Shown: positions 28,441-37,285 of the stretch, piece after piece
Numbering within the stretch: position 1 is the stretch's first letter
How the letters are laid out: each line of letters opens with the position of its first letter
NCBI GenBank assembly: GCA_016866575.1
Contig: VGMA01000003.1
Location: forward strand, 1-37,430
DNA length: 37,430 bases
Origin: Chlamydiota bacterium
GTDB lineage: Bacteria; Chlamydiota; Chlamydiia; Chlamydiales; VGMA01
Direction: 5' to 3'
The notes under the pieces: generated by a model
Seen by the model: the letters and a program-made list of their open reading frames with translations, nothing else
Told to the model about the DNA's origin: nothing
The model's database searches: none
Program-made: the position numbers and the translations under genes

Positions 28441-28548
28441 ATCTTTATTTGGCAAGCCCTTTAGAAGAAAAACTGAAGGGCTTAGCTTAAGATAAACGCT
28501 TTAAGAGGGGCTTGCTTGTAAAGTGTCTGTTTGGTAATATGCTTTTCT

Positions 28549-29502
28549 ATGGACTACGCTGTAATTGCATATTATCATTTTTTTCATGTTGAAGACCCGC
28601 ATGCAGAAGCAAAAAGCCATAAGGCTTTTCTTGCATCTCTTGAAGGCAAAGGACGTATTTATTTTGCCGAAGAGGGAGTGAATGCGCAATTAGCTTTGCA
28701 CAAAAAGCATCTCAACGCCTACTACCAATATCTACAAAATGATTCTCGCTACGAAGGGGTCGATATCAAGATCCAATGGTTTGATGAGCCTCCTTTTGCA
28801 AAATTGACGGTCAAAGGGAAAAAACAGCTTGTAGCACTTGATCGAAAAGTGGATCTTTCCAATAGAGGCGAATACATGACGCCGACAGAGTGGAAAGAGC
28901 AGCTTGAAAGCAAAGATGCAAACACTGTAGTTATTGATGTACGCAATAACTATGAATCTGCGATTGGCCATTTTAGCGGAGCAATCAAGCCTGATGTAGC
29001 AACGTTTAGAGAATTCAATCAATGGCTTGAAGATTTCAAAAAAGAACACGATCCAAAGACTACCAAGTTGATGACCTACTGCACAGGTGGAATTCGCTGT
29101 GAAATTTTCTCTCCGCTTCTTAAGGAAGCAGGATATGAGCATGTCTACCAACTCAAGGGTGGAGTGATTCGCTACGGTGAAGAAAAAGGTGATACCCATT
29201 GGGAAGGAAAATTGTTTGTCTTTGATGACAGGCTAGTCATACCTTTAGACACAATGAAGGAAAACACCATTGGCTCTTGCCATTTTTGCTCAAAAGCAGC
29301 TGATACTTACTACAACTGTGCGAATATGGATTGCAACGCGCTTTTCGTAGCGTGTAGCGATTGCATATCAAATACCTCAGGATGCTGCGGCACGCATTGT
29401 CAGCATACAGGCAGAGTGCGAGCTTTTGACTCCACAACGCGTGTTAAGCCTTTTCGCAAACTAGCTCATGATGAAAAATTAGCTTTGTCTTCCGGAAAAT
29501 AA
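28549..29502 (+). CDS. trhO: Rhodanese-domain tRNA uridine hydroxylase TrhO (UPF0176/YceA family)
   Basis: YYHFFHVEDP..GRIYFAEEGVNAQLAL, VIDVRNNYESAIGHFSGAI, YCTGGIRCE rhodanese active-site loop. Confidence 0.93.
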   Translation: MDYAVIAYYHFFHVEDPHAEAKSHKAFLASLEGKGRIYFAEEGVNAQLALHKKHLNAYYQYLQNDSRYEGVDIKIQWFDEPPFAKLTVKGKKQLVALDRKVDLSNRGEYMTPTEWKEQLESKDANTVVIDVRNNYESAIGHFSGAIKPDVATFREFNQWLEDFKKEHDPKTTKLMTYCTGGIRCEIFSPLLKEAGYEHVYQLKGGVIRYGEEKGDTHWEGKLFVFDDRLVIPLDTMKENTIGSCHFCSKAADTYYNCANMDCNALFVACSDCISNTSGCCGTHCQHTGRVRAFDSTTRVKPFRKLAHDEKLALSSGK

Positions 29503-30168
29503 CTCTTCAGCGATTTTGCTTACCAAACCAGATAAAGGAATTTCTTGCATTTGGGAAAACTGTGTTGCGTGGGTTAAAATTGCAAGAACTTGTAAATCTT
29601 CATACTCTATTTTTTCAGCAGTAGCTAGGGCACACTCCTTGCAGCAAAGTCTTTTTTCAAAAAAACGTTCAGGGATATTTTTATGGCACATTTCACACTC
29701 ATCAAAAACTGGAAGAAGGCCTTCGTAGCGAAGTAGCTTGAGGTAAAAGCTCGCTAAAAGGGTTTCGGGATAAGGGAACTGTTTGAGTGCTTGAAGGTAG
29801 GCTGCAAGTAAATCAAAGAGTTTTTTTTGAGGCCTTCCTGGAAGCTGCGTTAATAAAATGGCATTAGCCATTTTGCCTGCAGCTTGCAAAGACGCTAGAT
29901 TTTCTCTTAAGTGCAAATAAGGATCTTCAATTTTTCCTTCTATCAGCTTGCATAGATCAGATTTGGTTTTTGAAAGGACAAATTCTGCTTTGATCAAAAG
30001 TGAGGTAAGGATTTTTTTGGTTTGATCTTTTGCATCAATTTTTTTTGCTACAAATGAGGCAATCCCCATCTCGCGAGTAAACAAGGTGACTATGCGCTGA
30101 TCATCTTCTTTTAGTAAGATTGTGCGTAAAGTAATTCCAGAGGTTGCGATAAAACTCTGTTTTGTCAT
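29479..30168 (-). CDS. recO: DNA repair protein RecO
   Basis: GITLRTILLKEDDQRIVTLFTREMG N-terminus and CEMCHKNIPERFFEKRLCCKEC zinc-binding cysteines. Confidence 0.85.
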   Translation of the reverse strand: MTKQSFIATSGITLRTILLKEDDQRIVTLFTREMGIASFVAKKIDAKDQTKKILTSLLIKAEFVLSKTKSDLCKLIEGKIEDPYLHLRENLASLQAAGKMANAILLTQLPGRPQKKLFDLLAAYLQALKQFPYPETLLASFYLKLLRYEGLLPVFDECEMCHKNIPERFFEKRLCCKECALATAEKIEYEDLQVLAILTHATQFSQMQEIPLSGLVSKIAEELFSGRQS

Positions 30169-30185
30169 ATGCTATATTCTCTTCT

Positions 30186-30259
30186 GCACCGATAGCTCAA
30201 TCGGATAGAGTACCTGGCTTCGAACCAGGTGGTTAGAGGTTCGAGTCCTCTTCGGTGCA
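30186..30259 (+). tRNA. tRNA-Arg (anticodon TCG)
   Basis: Acceptor stem gcaccga/tcggtgc, anticodon stem cctgg-cttcgaa-ccagg, T-loop ggttcgagtcc. Confidence 0.95.
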
Positions 30260-30270
30260 TTATATAAATG

Positions 30271-30300
30271 GCTTTGCCTTCGGGCAAAGCGTTTTTGTTT
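30271..30300 (+). terminator. Rho-independent terminator after tRNA-Arg(TCG)
   Basis: GCTTTGCC-TTCG-GGCAAAGC followed by GTTTTTGTTT. Confidence 0.88.
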
Positions 30301-30391
30301 AGGTTAATGATGCTTGGGGGGTAATAAGCTACCGTCAAGTGATCCTATAAATGTCTTAAACATATATCATCGCTTAGATTCAATACTACTT

Positions 30392-31408
30392 ATGATACAT
30401 ATTTACGGAAAAAATAAGGAATCTTTTTGCAAAGAGCTCACTAAGGATTTAGGGAAAGGGGAGATCTACGCTAAAAAACTTTATCAAGCATGGATGAACC
30501 AAGGAAGGCTTTTGGCAGAAGAGGAAGTAGAGCCCCAAGCTAGAAAACTTTTAAAAGAGCTCATTTCCCGTACAGATTTTTCTTTGCCGGTAGTAGAAAT
30601 GCCGATGAATCAAGATCAGACCTATAAATACCTTTTGCGCCTACACGATCAGCTGGCTGTAGAATTTGTGGTTATCCCCATGCAAGCGGGGGCTACTTTA
30701 TGTATCTCATCTCAAGTAGGCTGTCTTAAAGGGTGCCGTTTTTGTTCTACAGGAACAATGGGTCTTATCAGAAATTTAGAAACTTACGAAATTGTAGCGC
30801 AGGTCTACCACGCGATCCATACTCTAAAAAATAAAATACGCAATATTGTCTTCATGGGAATGGGAGAGCCTTTTGATAATTTTGATAACGTCATGCAGGC
30901 GATTTCTATTTTAACAGATCCCCATGGCTTAGCTCTTGGTAAAAGGCATATTAGTGTGTCTACGAGCGGAGTTGTGGATAAAATCTACCGATTTGCAGAT
31001 GAAGCAGATGAAGCAATCAATTTGGCGGTTTCTGTGAATGCCCCAAATGATGAGATTCGCACAAAAATCATGCCTGTTAATCGCAAGTGGAACATGGCGA
31101 GTTTAAAAGAGGCCATGCAGTATTATTTAAAATCGCCTAAAAGGGAAATTTTGGCAGAGTATGTTCTTTTAGCCGGAGTAAATGATCAAGATGAGCATGC
31201 GCATTTGCTTTGTGATTACTTGGAAAATTTGCGTGTGAAAATCAATGTAATCCCTTACAATTCAGGTGTTAACTCTAGGTTTACAACAAGCTCTCAAGAG
31301 AGAATCGACCGATTTATGCAAATACTGCGCAGTCGAAATTTTTGCACCTTGTTGAGACAAACAAAAGGGGAAAAAATTATGGCAGCCTGCGGACAGCTTG
31401 TTAAGTAG
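30392..31408 (+). CDS. rlmN: Radical SAM rRNA methyltransferase, RlmN/Cfr family
   Basis: ATLCISSQVGCLKGCRFCSTGTMG (CxxxCxxC), LAVSVNAPNDEIRTKIMPVN, C-terminal MAACGQL cysteine; ATG start at 30392 preferred. Confidence 0.88.
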   Translation: MIHIYGKNKESFCKELTKDLGKGEIYAKKLYQAWMNQGRLLAEEEVEPQARKLLKELISRTDFSLPVVEMPMNQDQTYKYLLRLHDQLAVEFVVIPMQAGATLCISSQVGCLKGCRFCSTGTMGLIRNLETYEIVAQVYHAIHTLKNKIRNIVFMGMGEPFDNFDNVMQAISILTDPHGLALGKRHISVSTSGVVDKIYRFADEADEAINLAVSVNAPNDEIRTKIMPVNRKWNMASLKEAMQYYLKSPKREILAEYVLLAGVNDQDEHAHLLCDYLENLRVKINVIPYNSGVNSRFTTSSQERIDRFMQILRSRNFCTLLRQTKGEKIMAACGQLVK

Positions 31409-31724
31409 CCGTGTTCTTTTTTGTTGATCTGATTTTAATAAAATTAAGTGCTTCAATTTCAATTTGTTGCCTAGATTAATTCTTGTGAGTTATTTGATTT
31501 GGAAAGCTTTAGTCAAAAAACGAACTTTTGGGCAAAGAAGGGATCGATATTCTCTGATTTTTGGGGGGTAGGCAAAGGGAGTTTTAAGCTTTTCTTTAAG
31601 ATATCTTATTAAAAATGAAATCATAATCTACTAATGTTTAGCGATTTATTATTAAAGAAGATTTTAATAGATGTGAAATTTATAATTAGCTAATGTAAAT
31701 CGGTAAGACAACCAGAGGTAGGTT

Positions 31725-32360
31725 ATGGCACAGAGAGCGAATCATTTTGAAGAGAATTCCGAAAATCCTTTGAAAGTAACTGTCGTGGGGAGAAATTTAC
31801 CTGTGACTGATGCACTCAAGCAGCACATCATGGATAAGATGGCTCGGATTGAAGAAATCACTCCGCAAGTAATCGATGCAATTGTATATCTAGAAGTGCA
31901 AAAAACAGAACAACGGGTAGAAATCCTTTACAAGTTTTCCCATTTTAAGGTGGTTGCAAAAGCGACATCTCATGATATGTATGAAGCTTTTCACATGGCT
32001 TTAGGACATTTGCGTCGAAAATTGCGTAAATGGAAAACTAAAATACAAAACCATCACGCCAAAAAGCTCTCTCAGGTGGAATTATCTGTGCAGGTGCTTG
32101 ATAAAAGCAAAGATGAGCTCAACGATATCAACGATCAGATCGTAGATGAGAACTTTTTGCACATAGAAAAAGAATTTGAGCTGCCTAAAGTAGTAAAGAA
32201 GAAAAAGCGTCCTTTAAAAACGTTAACTATGGAAGAAGCGGTCATGAAAATGGATCTTACAGACGATCATTTCATGGTTTATCGTTCTGAAGAGGATCAA
32301 AAAATCAAAGTGATATATGTCAGACGCGATAAAACACTTGGCGTCATCGAAGTTGAATAG
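31725..32360 (+). CDS. hpf: Ribosome hibernation promoting factor (long-type)
   Basis: LKVTVVGRNLPVTDALKQHIMDKMARIEE N-terminal HPF domain, TMEEAVMKMDLTDDHFMVYRSEEDQKIKVIYVRRDKTLGVIEVE C-terminal domain. Confidence 0.93.
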   Translation: MAQRANHFEENSENPLKVTVVGRNLPVTDALKQHIMDKMARIEEITPQVIDAIVYLEVQKTEQRVEILYKFSHFKVVAKATSHDMYEAFHMALGHLRRKLRKWKTKIQNHHAKKLSQVELSVQVLDKSKDELNDINDQIVDENFLHIEKEFELPKVVKKKKRPLKTLTMEEAVMKMDLTDDHFMVYRSEEDQKIKVIYVRRDKTLGVIEVE

Positions 32361-32769
32361 ACCAGAAGAAGTCGTTCGGCAAGAACTTCTTCATAAATTG
32401 CTAGCGCTGGGTTACCCTAAAAGCCTTCTTTTAGTGGAAAAAGAGCTCAGCGCTTTACCTCATATACAAGAAAAGGCCCCTAACAGACGATTAGACATTG
32501 TTTGTTTAGCAAAAGGGTTAATGTTGGAGCATCCGTTTTATCCTCTTCTTTTAATCGAGTGCAAAGCGCATCAAATCGATCGCAAAACGATTTCTCAAGT
32601 GATAGGATATAACCGATTCGTTCGCTCTATTTTTATTGGTGTTGCAAGTCGATCAGAGTTTTACTTAGGGCGTTATGACCATAGATTAAAAGAGTATACA
32701 TTTTCTTCATCACTACCCACATATCAAGAACTTTTTGAGGAAGCACTGTGCTCTATTACGAACACTTAG
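32317..32769 (+). CDS. Small PD-(D/E)XK nuclease-like protein (type I restriction R-subunit N-terminal-like)
   Basis: NRRLDIVCLAKGLMLEHPFYPLLLIECKA: D...ECK pattern of HsdR_N-like domains; start partly inside hpf, exact start uncertain. Confidence 0.78.
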   Translation: MSDAIKHLASSKLNRPEEVVRQELLHKLLALGYPKSLLLVEKELSALPHIQEKAPNRRLDIVCLAKGLMLEHPFYPLLLIECKAHQIDRKTISQVIGYNRFVRSIFIGVASRSEFYLGRYDHRLKEYTFSSSLPTYQELFEEALCSITNT

Positions 32770-34283
32770 ACTTAGTAAGAGAAAAAAATCCGGTGTTGGG
32801 ATTTCTTTTGCGAAATCCTGAAAAGCTGCAGTCAAAAAAAGAGCAAAGATTTCCTCAGTTCGAAAAAGCTGAAGTTTACTTTCTTTACAATGTGCAAGAT
32901 CCCGAGATTTTTTTAGAGCTTTTAGAGCAAAATGTTCCTATCTGTCTTATTTATGCAGATGTAAAAATAGCTTCGTTATTTCTTCATGAGAGATACGCTA
33001 AAGAGTTTTTAAGCCATCCCAAAGTAGCAATCCATTTACTCAGTGATCAAGAAGAAGAATATATACAGATAGCTTGGCGCTATATTTTCATGAAAAAAAG
33101 GCATGTCAATCAAGAACATGATGCAAACTCTGTTAAAGAGCGTCTAGAAAATACCTTTTTTTCTGTAGAACTTGTTGTTTCAGATTATAGAAATCTAGGT
33201 GTGGATATTCTTTCTAATGTGTACAGCAATCTGATGCGGAGCCAAGAAATCTTTTTGGTAGATGAAAAAAGTGTGGATTTATCGAAAGTGCCGGTCTTGA
33301 TTTGCGGAGCTGGACCCAGTTTAGTCAAAAATTTAGATCTTTTATATGCTTTACAAGAAAAAATGGTGATTGTTGGGTGTGGATCTGCAATCGAAATGCT
33401 GATCAACAAAGGCATCTATCCCCATTTAGCAGTTTTTATTGATCCAGATCCACCTCTAGAAAAATTGCAAAAGTTGGATCGTTTTAGTATGCCGCTTTTA
33501 TATCAAAATCGGGTTTCAAAAGATGTATTTCGTCTTCATCAAGGCAAAAAAATCTGGATGGGGAGCGCAGAAGGATATCCTAGTGAAATGTGGTTATTAG
33601 AAAATCTAGGTGTTGAGAGATTCTTTTTTGATGCGGGATGGAACGTAGCTAATTTTGCCCTCTTCAGTTTATATCATATGAATGCTCGGCAAATGTATTT
33701 AATAGGTGTAGATAGTGCTTATCAGCAAGAAAGCGTTAAACACGATGAATGGAAAATGGAAAATCAGCAAGGAAAGTCTATTGTCACGAGAAAAGATCTT
33801 TTTCTTGGGGCAAAGTGGATTTCTGATTTTGCAAAACAGCATCCTGATTTGGAGCTAATAAACTTAAGTTCTGAGGGTTTGGCAATGGAAGCTGTTTTGA
33901 CTATGTCTTTAGATTTAGTTAAGACAAAGATAAAAGATATTCAGCCAGAAAAGATCGTAGAAGAGCTCTTCATCAACATGAAAAAAATCCAGATCGATCC
34001 TTCTTTGCTTAAAATATTATTAGATCGATTAAAACTGAGCTTTTTGACTTCAAAAGCGCTCATTGAAGAGTGTCTAAAAGTGAGATCATCATTTAGTTAC
34101 GCTCTGTTTGAAGCAGATATTGAAAATGAGATTGCTTATCAGTTTGTATTAGCACCTCTTTGGCAGATTTGGAAGCCTATTTTGCTTAAGCATGAAAAGC
34201 AAGATGAAGATTTGCAAAAAGTGTTATTTTTTCAGCTTGTTGCAGGTAAGCATTTACAATTAATAAATGAGGTTTATGCGTAG
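32748..34283 (+). CDS. Maf/DUF115 (MptE-like) family protein, paralogue 1
   Basis: VPVLICGAGPSLVKNLDLLYALQEKMVIVGCGSAIEMLINKGIYPHLAVFIDPDP is characteristic of the Maf_flag10/DUF115 fold. Confidence 0.82.
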   Translation: MLYYEHLDLVREKNPVLGFLLRNPEKLQSKKEQRFPQFEKAEVYFLYNVQDPEIFLELLEQNVPICLIYADVKIASLFLHERYAKEFLSHPKVAIHLLSDQEEEYIQIAWRYIFMKKRHVNQEHDANSVKERLENTFFSVELVVSDYRNLGVDILSNVYSNLMRSQEIFLVDEKSVDLSKVPVLICGAGPSLVKNLDLLYALQEKMVIVGCGSAIEMLINKGIYPHLAVFIDPDPPLEKLQKLDRFSMPLLYQNRVSKDVFRLHQGKKIWMGSAEGYPSEMWLLENLGVERFFFDAGWNVANFALFSLYHMNARQMYLIGVDSAYQQESVKHDEWKMENQQGKSIVTRKDLFLGAKWISDFAKQHPDLELINLSSEGLAMEAVLTMSLDLVKTKIKDIQPEKIVEELFINMKKIQIDPSLLKILLDRLKLSFLTSKALIEECLKVRSSFSYALFEADIENEIAYQFVLAPLWQIWKPILLKHEKQDEDLQKVLFFQLVAGKHLQLINEVYA

Positions 34284-34870
34284 TGGCTGACATAGAGTGT
34301 TTTTATTTTGAAAATGGGTCAATAGCTTCAGAACTTAAGTATGAAAATGGCAAGCTGCATGGCAAAAGTGTTTTTTATCACCTCAATGGATCGATTGCTG
34401 CAGAAAAGCATTTTCTTTTTGGTCAAAGAGAGGGTGAGAGCCGCTATTTTTATGAAAATGGATCGTTAAAGCTCAGTGAAAGCTATCAAGATGGCCGTTT
34501 AGAAAATGTTGTTAGGTATTTTTCTGAAGAAGGTGTTTTATTGAGAGAAACCCACTATAAAAATGGATGTAAAGAGGGTGAAGATTCTATTTTTGATAGG
34601 TCAGGCAGGTTAAAAGAGATAGGATCATTCAAGGAAAATCATCCGATTGGGTTGCATCAGCTTTTCTTTGAAGATGGCTCGATCCAAGAAAAGATCTTTT
34701 ATCACGACAAAGATCATTTCGATAAATGGGTGTTTAATTTGGAGCAAGAATTGATCTATGAGGGTTTCTATGATCAAAACATGGTCTATCGAGAAACAAA
34801 AATCGATCATCAAGGCAAAATCATCAAAAGAGTAGGACGATGGATCAACAAGCAACTAGTTTGGGAGTAA
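34283..34870 (+). CDS. MORN_2-repeat protein (YwqK-like)
   Basis: Repeated (Y/F)ENGSLK.SESYQDG.., YENGKLHGKSVFYHLNGSIAAEKHF; GTG start one nt into the upstream stop. Confidence 0.88.
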   Translation: MADIECFYFENGSIASELKYENGKLHGKSVFYHLNGSIAAEKHFLFGQREGESRYFYENGSLKLSESYQDGRLENVVRYFSEEGVLLRETHYKNGCKEGEDSIFDRSGRLKEIGSFKENHPIGLHQLFFEDGSIQEKIFYHDKDHFDKWVFNLEQELIYEGFYDQNMVYRETKIDHQGKIIKRVGRWINKQLVWE

Positions 34871-36477
34871 AGGGTTTTTTCGATCGCTACCCCTATTTTT
34901 CTTTTTTGATGAGCATCTACTCTTTAAAAGATGTACATTTTGAAGAAGATGTTCTCTATTTAGCAAATGAAATCAAAGATTTGCATGTATCGGTTTTGTT
35001 TGTGTATGGAATAGGATTAGGCAAGTGCCATGATATTCTTAAAAACTGGCTAGATCAAGATCCTCTTAGGCAAGTAGTTTTTTTAGAGCATGATTTTTCT
35101 GTGATATCCAAAGGGGCTCTTGAAGGGGTATTGGATCAAATTTTTGCAAGCGAACGATTCCATCTTTGTTTTTCTGAAAGTAAAAACGATCTTGCTGAGC
35201 TAGCAGCTATTCAATTTGCATCGCATTCAATCGAAGTAGTTTGCCAAAAAAAATATAAAGAGATTGATGGAGCTTTTTTCAAAAGGCTTAAAAGCAATCT
35301 AATGAGACTAAGTGTTCTATCTTTTGCTAAAGTGCAAGAGAAGATGCACTATCACCATCTTTTTAAAAATATGGTCTCTAATTTTGCTTCTTTAGAAAAG
35401 GCTTTTAATGTCCACAAGATGGAAGGATCCTTTAAAAATTGCGCTGCATTTATTGTAGGAGCTGGGCCTTCTTTAGCTCAAGCGATACCAAAATTGAAAT
35501 CATTTGAAGAAAAAGCACTGATACTTGCTGGTGGCTCATCTATTATTGCGCTGGCTAAATCGGGAATAGAAGCTGATTTAGGATTTGCTATCGATCCTAA
35601 TCGCGAAGAGTATACAAGATTGAAACAAGCGCATTTTCTTTCTATGCCGCTGATTTTCGGCTCTCGATTGCAAAAAGATGCAAGAGAGATTTTTGCGGGG
35701 GCTAAAGGATATGTTAAAACAGCAACAGGTGGCCCTTTTGAAGCTTGGATGGAAGAGGTTCTCAATATCGAAGGAAACTCTTTATTAGGCATAGAAGACT
35801 ACGAAGCATTATCTGTGACAATCATAGCTGTAAAAACAGCGCTTTTACTGGGCGCAAATCCAATCATTTTTGTGGGAATGGATCTAGCGTATCAAAATAA
35901 AGAGCGGTATTTACCTGGAATACTGCCTAAGACAACGCTTGCCTTGGAAAAAGATATTGTGGATCAAAGAACTTCTGAAGCGAGCATAAGAAAAAAGGGT
36001 AGGAAAGGGAAGTTTGTAGAGACAGCGTATAAATGGGTAATGGAATCTAGATGTCTATCGAATATTGCTAAAATGCACCCACAGACAAGATTTATTGATG
36101 CAACTGAAGAGGGGCTTTTGATCAAAGGTATTGAGATGGTGAGCTTAGATCAAATAGAGCTTTCTTCTTCTTATCCGCTCAAAGCAAAAATTCATAAAGA
36201 AATAGAAGAAGCTAAATTATCTTTAACAAAAAAACAGATCTATGAGCCTTTAGAGCGCCTTAAGCAAAGTTTTGAGAATGTAAAAAATTGTATAGAGGAA
36301 ATACTTCTTGATCCATTAATGCCGAAATCGATTGTGTTGGAGCTCGATATTAAAAGTGAGATCGCTTATGAGTTGATTCTTTGCCATTTTGATCATCACA
36401 GTCCGATCATTTCTGAAGAAGGAAAGCACATCGTCAATACCTACTTGGAGACGCTATGTTTACAGCTAATGGATTGA
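34840..36477 (+). CDS. Maf/DUF115 (MptE-like) family protein, paralogue 2
   Basis: AAFIVGAGPSLAQAIPKLKSFEEKALILAGGSSIIALAKSGIEADLGFAIDP; similar architecture to the 32748..34283 product. Confidence 0.82.
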   Translation: MDQQATSLGVKGFFDRYPYFSFLMSIYSLKDVHFEEDVLYLANEIKDLHVSVLFVYGIGLGKCHDILKNWLDQDPLRQVVFLEHDFSVISKGALEGVLDQIFASERFHLCFSESKNDLAELAAIQFASHSIEVVCQKKYKEIDGAFFKRLKSNLMRLSVLSFAKVQEKMHYHHLFKNMVSNFASLEKAFNVHKMEGSFKNCAAFIVGAGPSLAQAIPKLKSFEEKALILAGGSSIIALAKSGIEADLGFAIDPNREEYTRLKQAHFLSMPLIFGSRLQKDAREIFAGAKGYVKTATGGPFEAWMEEVLNIEGNSLLGIEDYEALSVTIIAVKTALLLGANPIIFVGMDLAYQNKERYLPGILPKTTLALEKDIVDQRTSEASIRKKGRKGKFVETAYKWVMESRCLSNIAKMHPQTRFIDATEEGLLIKGIEMVSLDQIELSSSYPLKAKIHKEIEEAKLSLTKKQIYEPLERLKQSFENVKNCIEEILLDPLMPKSIVLELDIKSEIAYELILCHFDHHSPIISEEGKHIVNTYLETLCLQLMD

Positions 36478-37220
36478 TTGTTTATCAATTACCAATTTTA
36501 GAAGACAATTTTAGCTATCTAATCAAGCAAGATAGAAGCAACGAAGCATTAGCTATTGATCCAGGTGACGCGGATAAGGTCATGAAATTAGTCGAAGAGA
36601 AGGGAATGGATCTTAAAGCAATTTTGATCACCCACGTTCATGCCAAGCACGTCCAAGGGGTGCACGAAATCAAGGCAAAAACGGGCTGTTTAGTCATTGG
36701 ACCGCCAAATGCAGGTTTTGAAGAAATTGATCAAGACGTGGCTGATGATGAAGAGTGCTCTATAGGTCTATTTTCTTTTCAGACACTTTCAACTCCTGGA
36801 CACACCAAGGATTCTCAGATTTATCTTTTTGAAGATTTTCCCCTCATATTTTCAGGAGATACTCTACTTTTAGCAGGAGCGGGAAGGATTTTTGAAGGCA
36901 GCACTCAGCAGATGTATAACTCTTTAAAGAAAATTCGCTCATTAAATCAAAAAACGCATATTTTTTGCGGGCATAATAGCTATGAAAAAAACCTTCTATT
37001 TGCCCTTGGATTAGAGCCGGAAAACGAAGAAATTTATAAACGGCTAGAAACTCACCGGATTAGATCTATCACAACAACTACACTTCAAGATGACCTTTTA
37101 GTCAATCCCTTTTTGCGCTTAGACGATCCCAAGCTGCACCACGCTTTAGGATTCAAGCATAAGCCATCAGATTTACAAGTTCTTGAGGAGTTGAGAATCA
37201 GACGCAATCAATTGTCATAA
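36456..37220 (+). CDS. Glyoxalase II-like metallo-beta-lactamase-fold protein with altered metal motif
   Basis: STPGHT, GDTLLLAGAGRIFEGSTQQM, FCGHNSYEKNLLFALGLEPEN match glyoxalase II; THxHxDH motif reads THVHAKH. Confidence 0.88.
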   Translation: MFTANGLIVYQLPILEDNFSYLIKQDRSNEALAIDPGDADKVMKLVEEKGMDLKAILITHVHAKHVQGVHEIKAKTGCLVIGPPNAGFEEIDQDVADDEECSIGLFSFQTLSTPGHTKDSQIYLFEDFPLIFSGDTLLLAGAGRIFEGSTQQMYNSLKKIRSLNQKTHIFCGHNSYEKNLLFALGLEPENEEIYKRLETHRIRSITTTTLQDDLLVNPFLRLDDPKLHHALGFKHKPSDLQVLEELRIRRNQLS

Positions 37221-37285
37221 AACTATAGATTTATTTTTTCATTTTTCGTTAATCTTTCGAATTGAAAGTATTTTAGGCAATATAG

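Noticed and set aside
28501-29437. Minus-strand ORFs opposite trhO
   Set aside because: Antisense to a conserved rhodanese-family gene.
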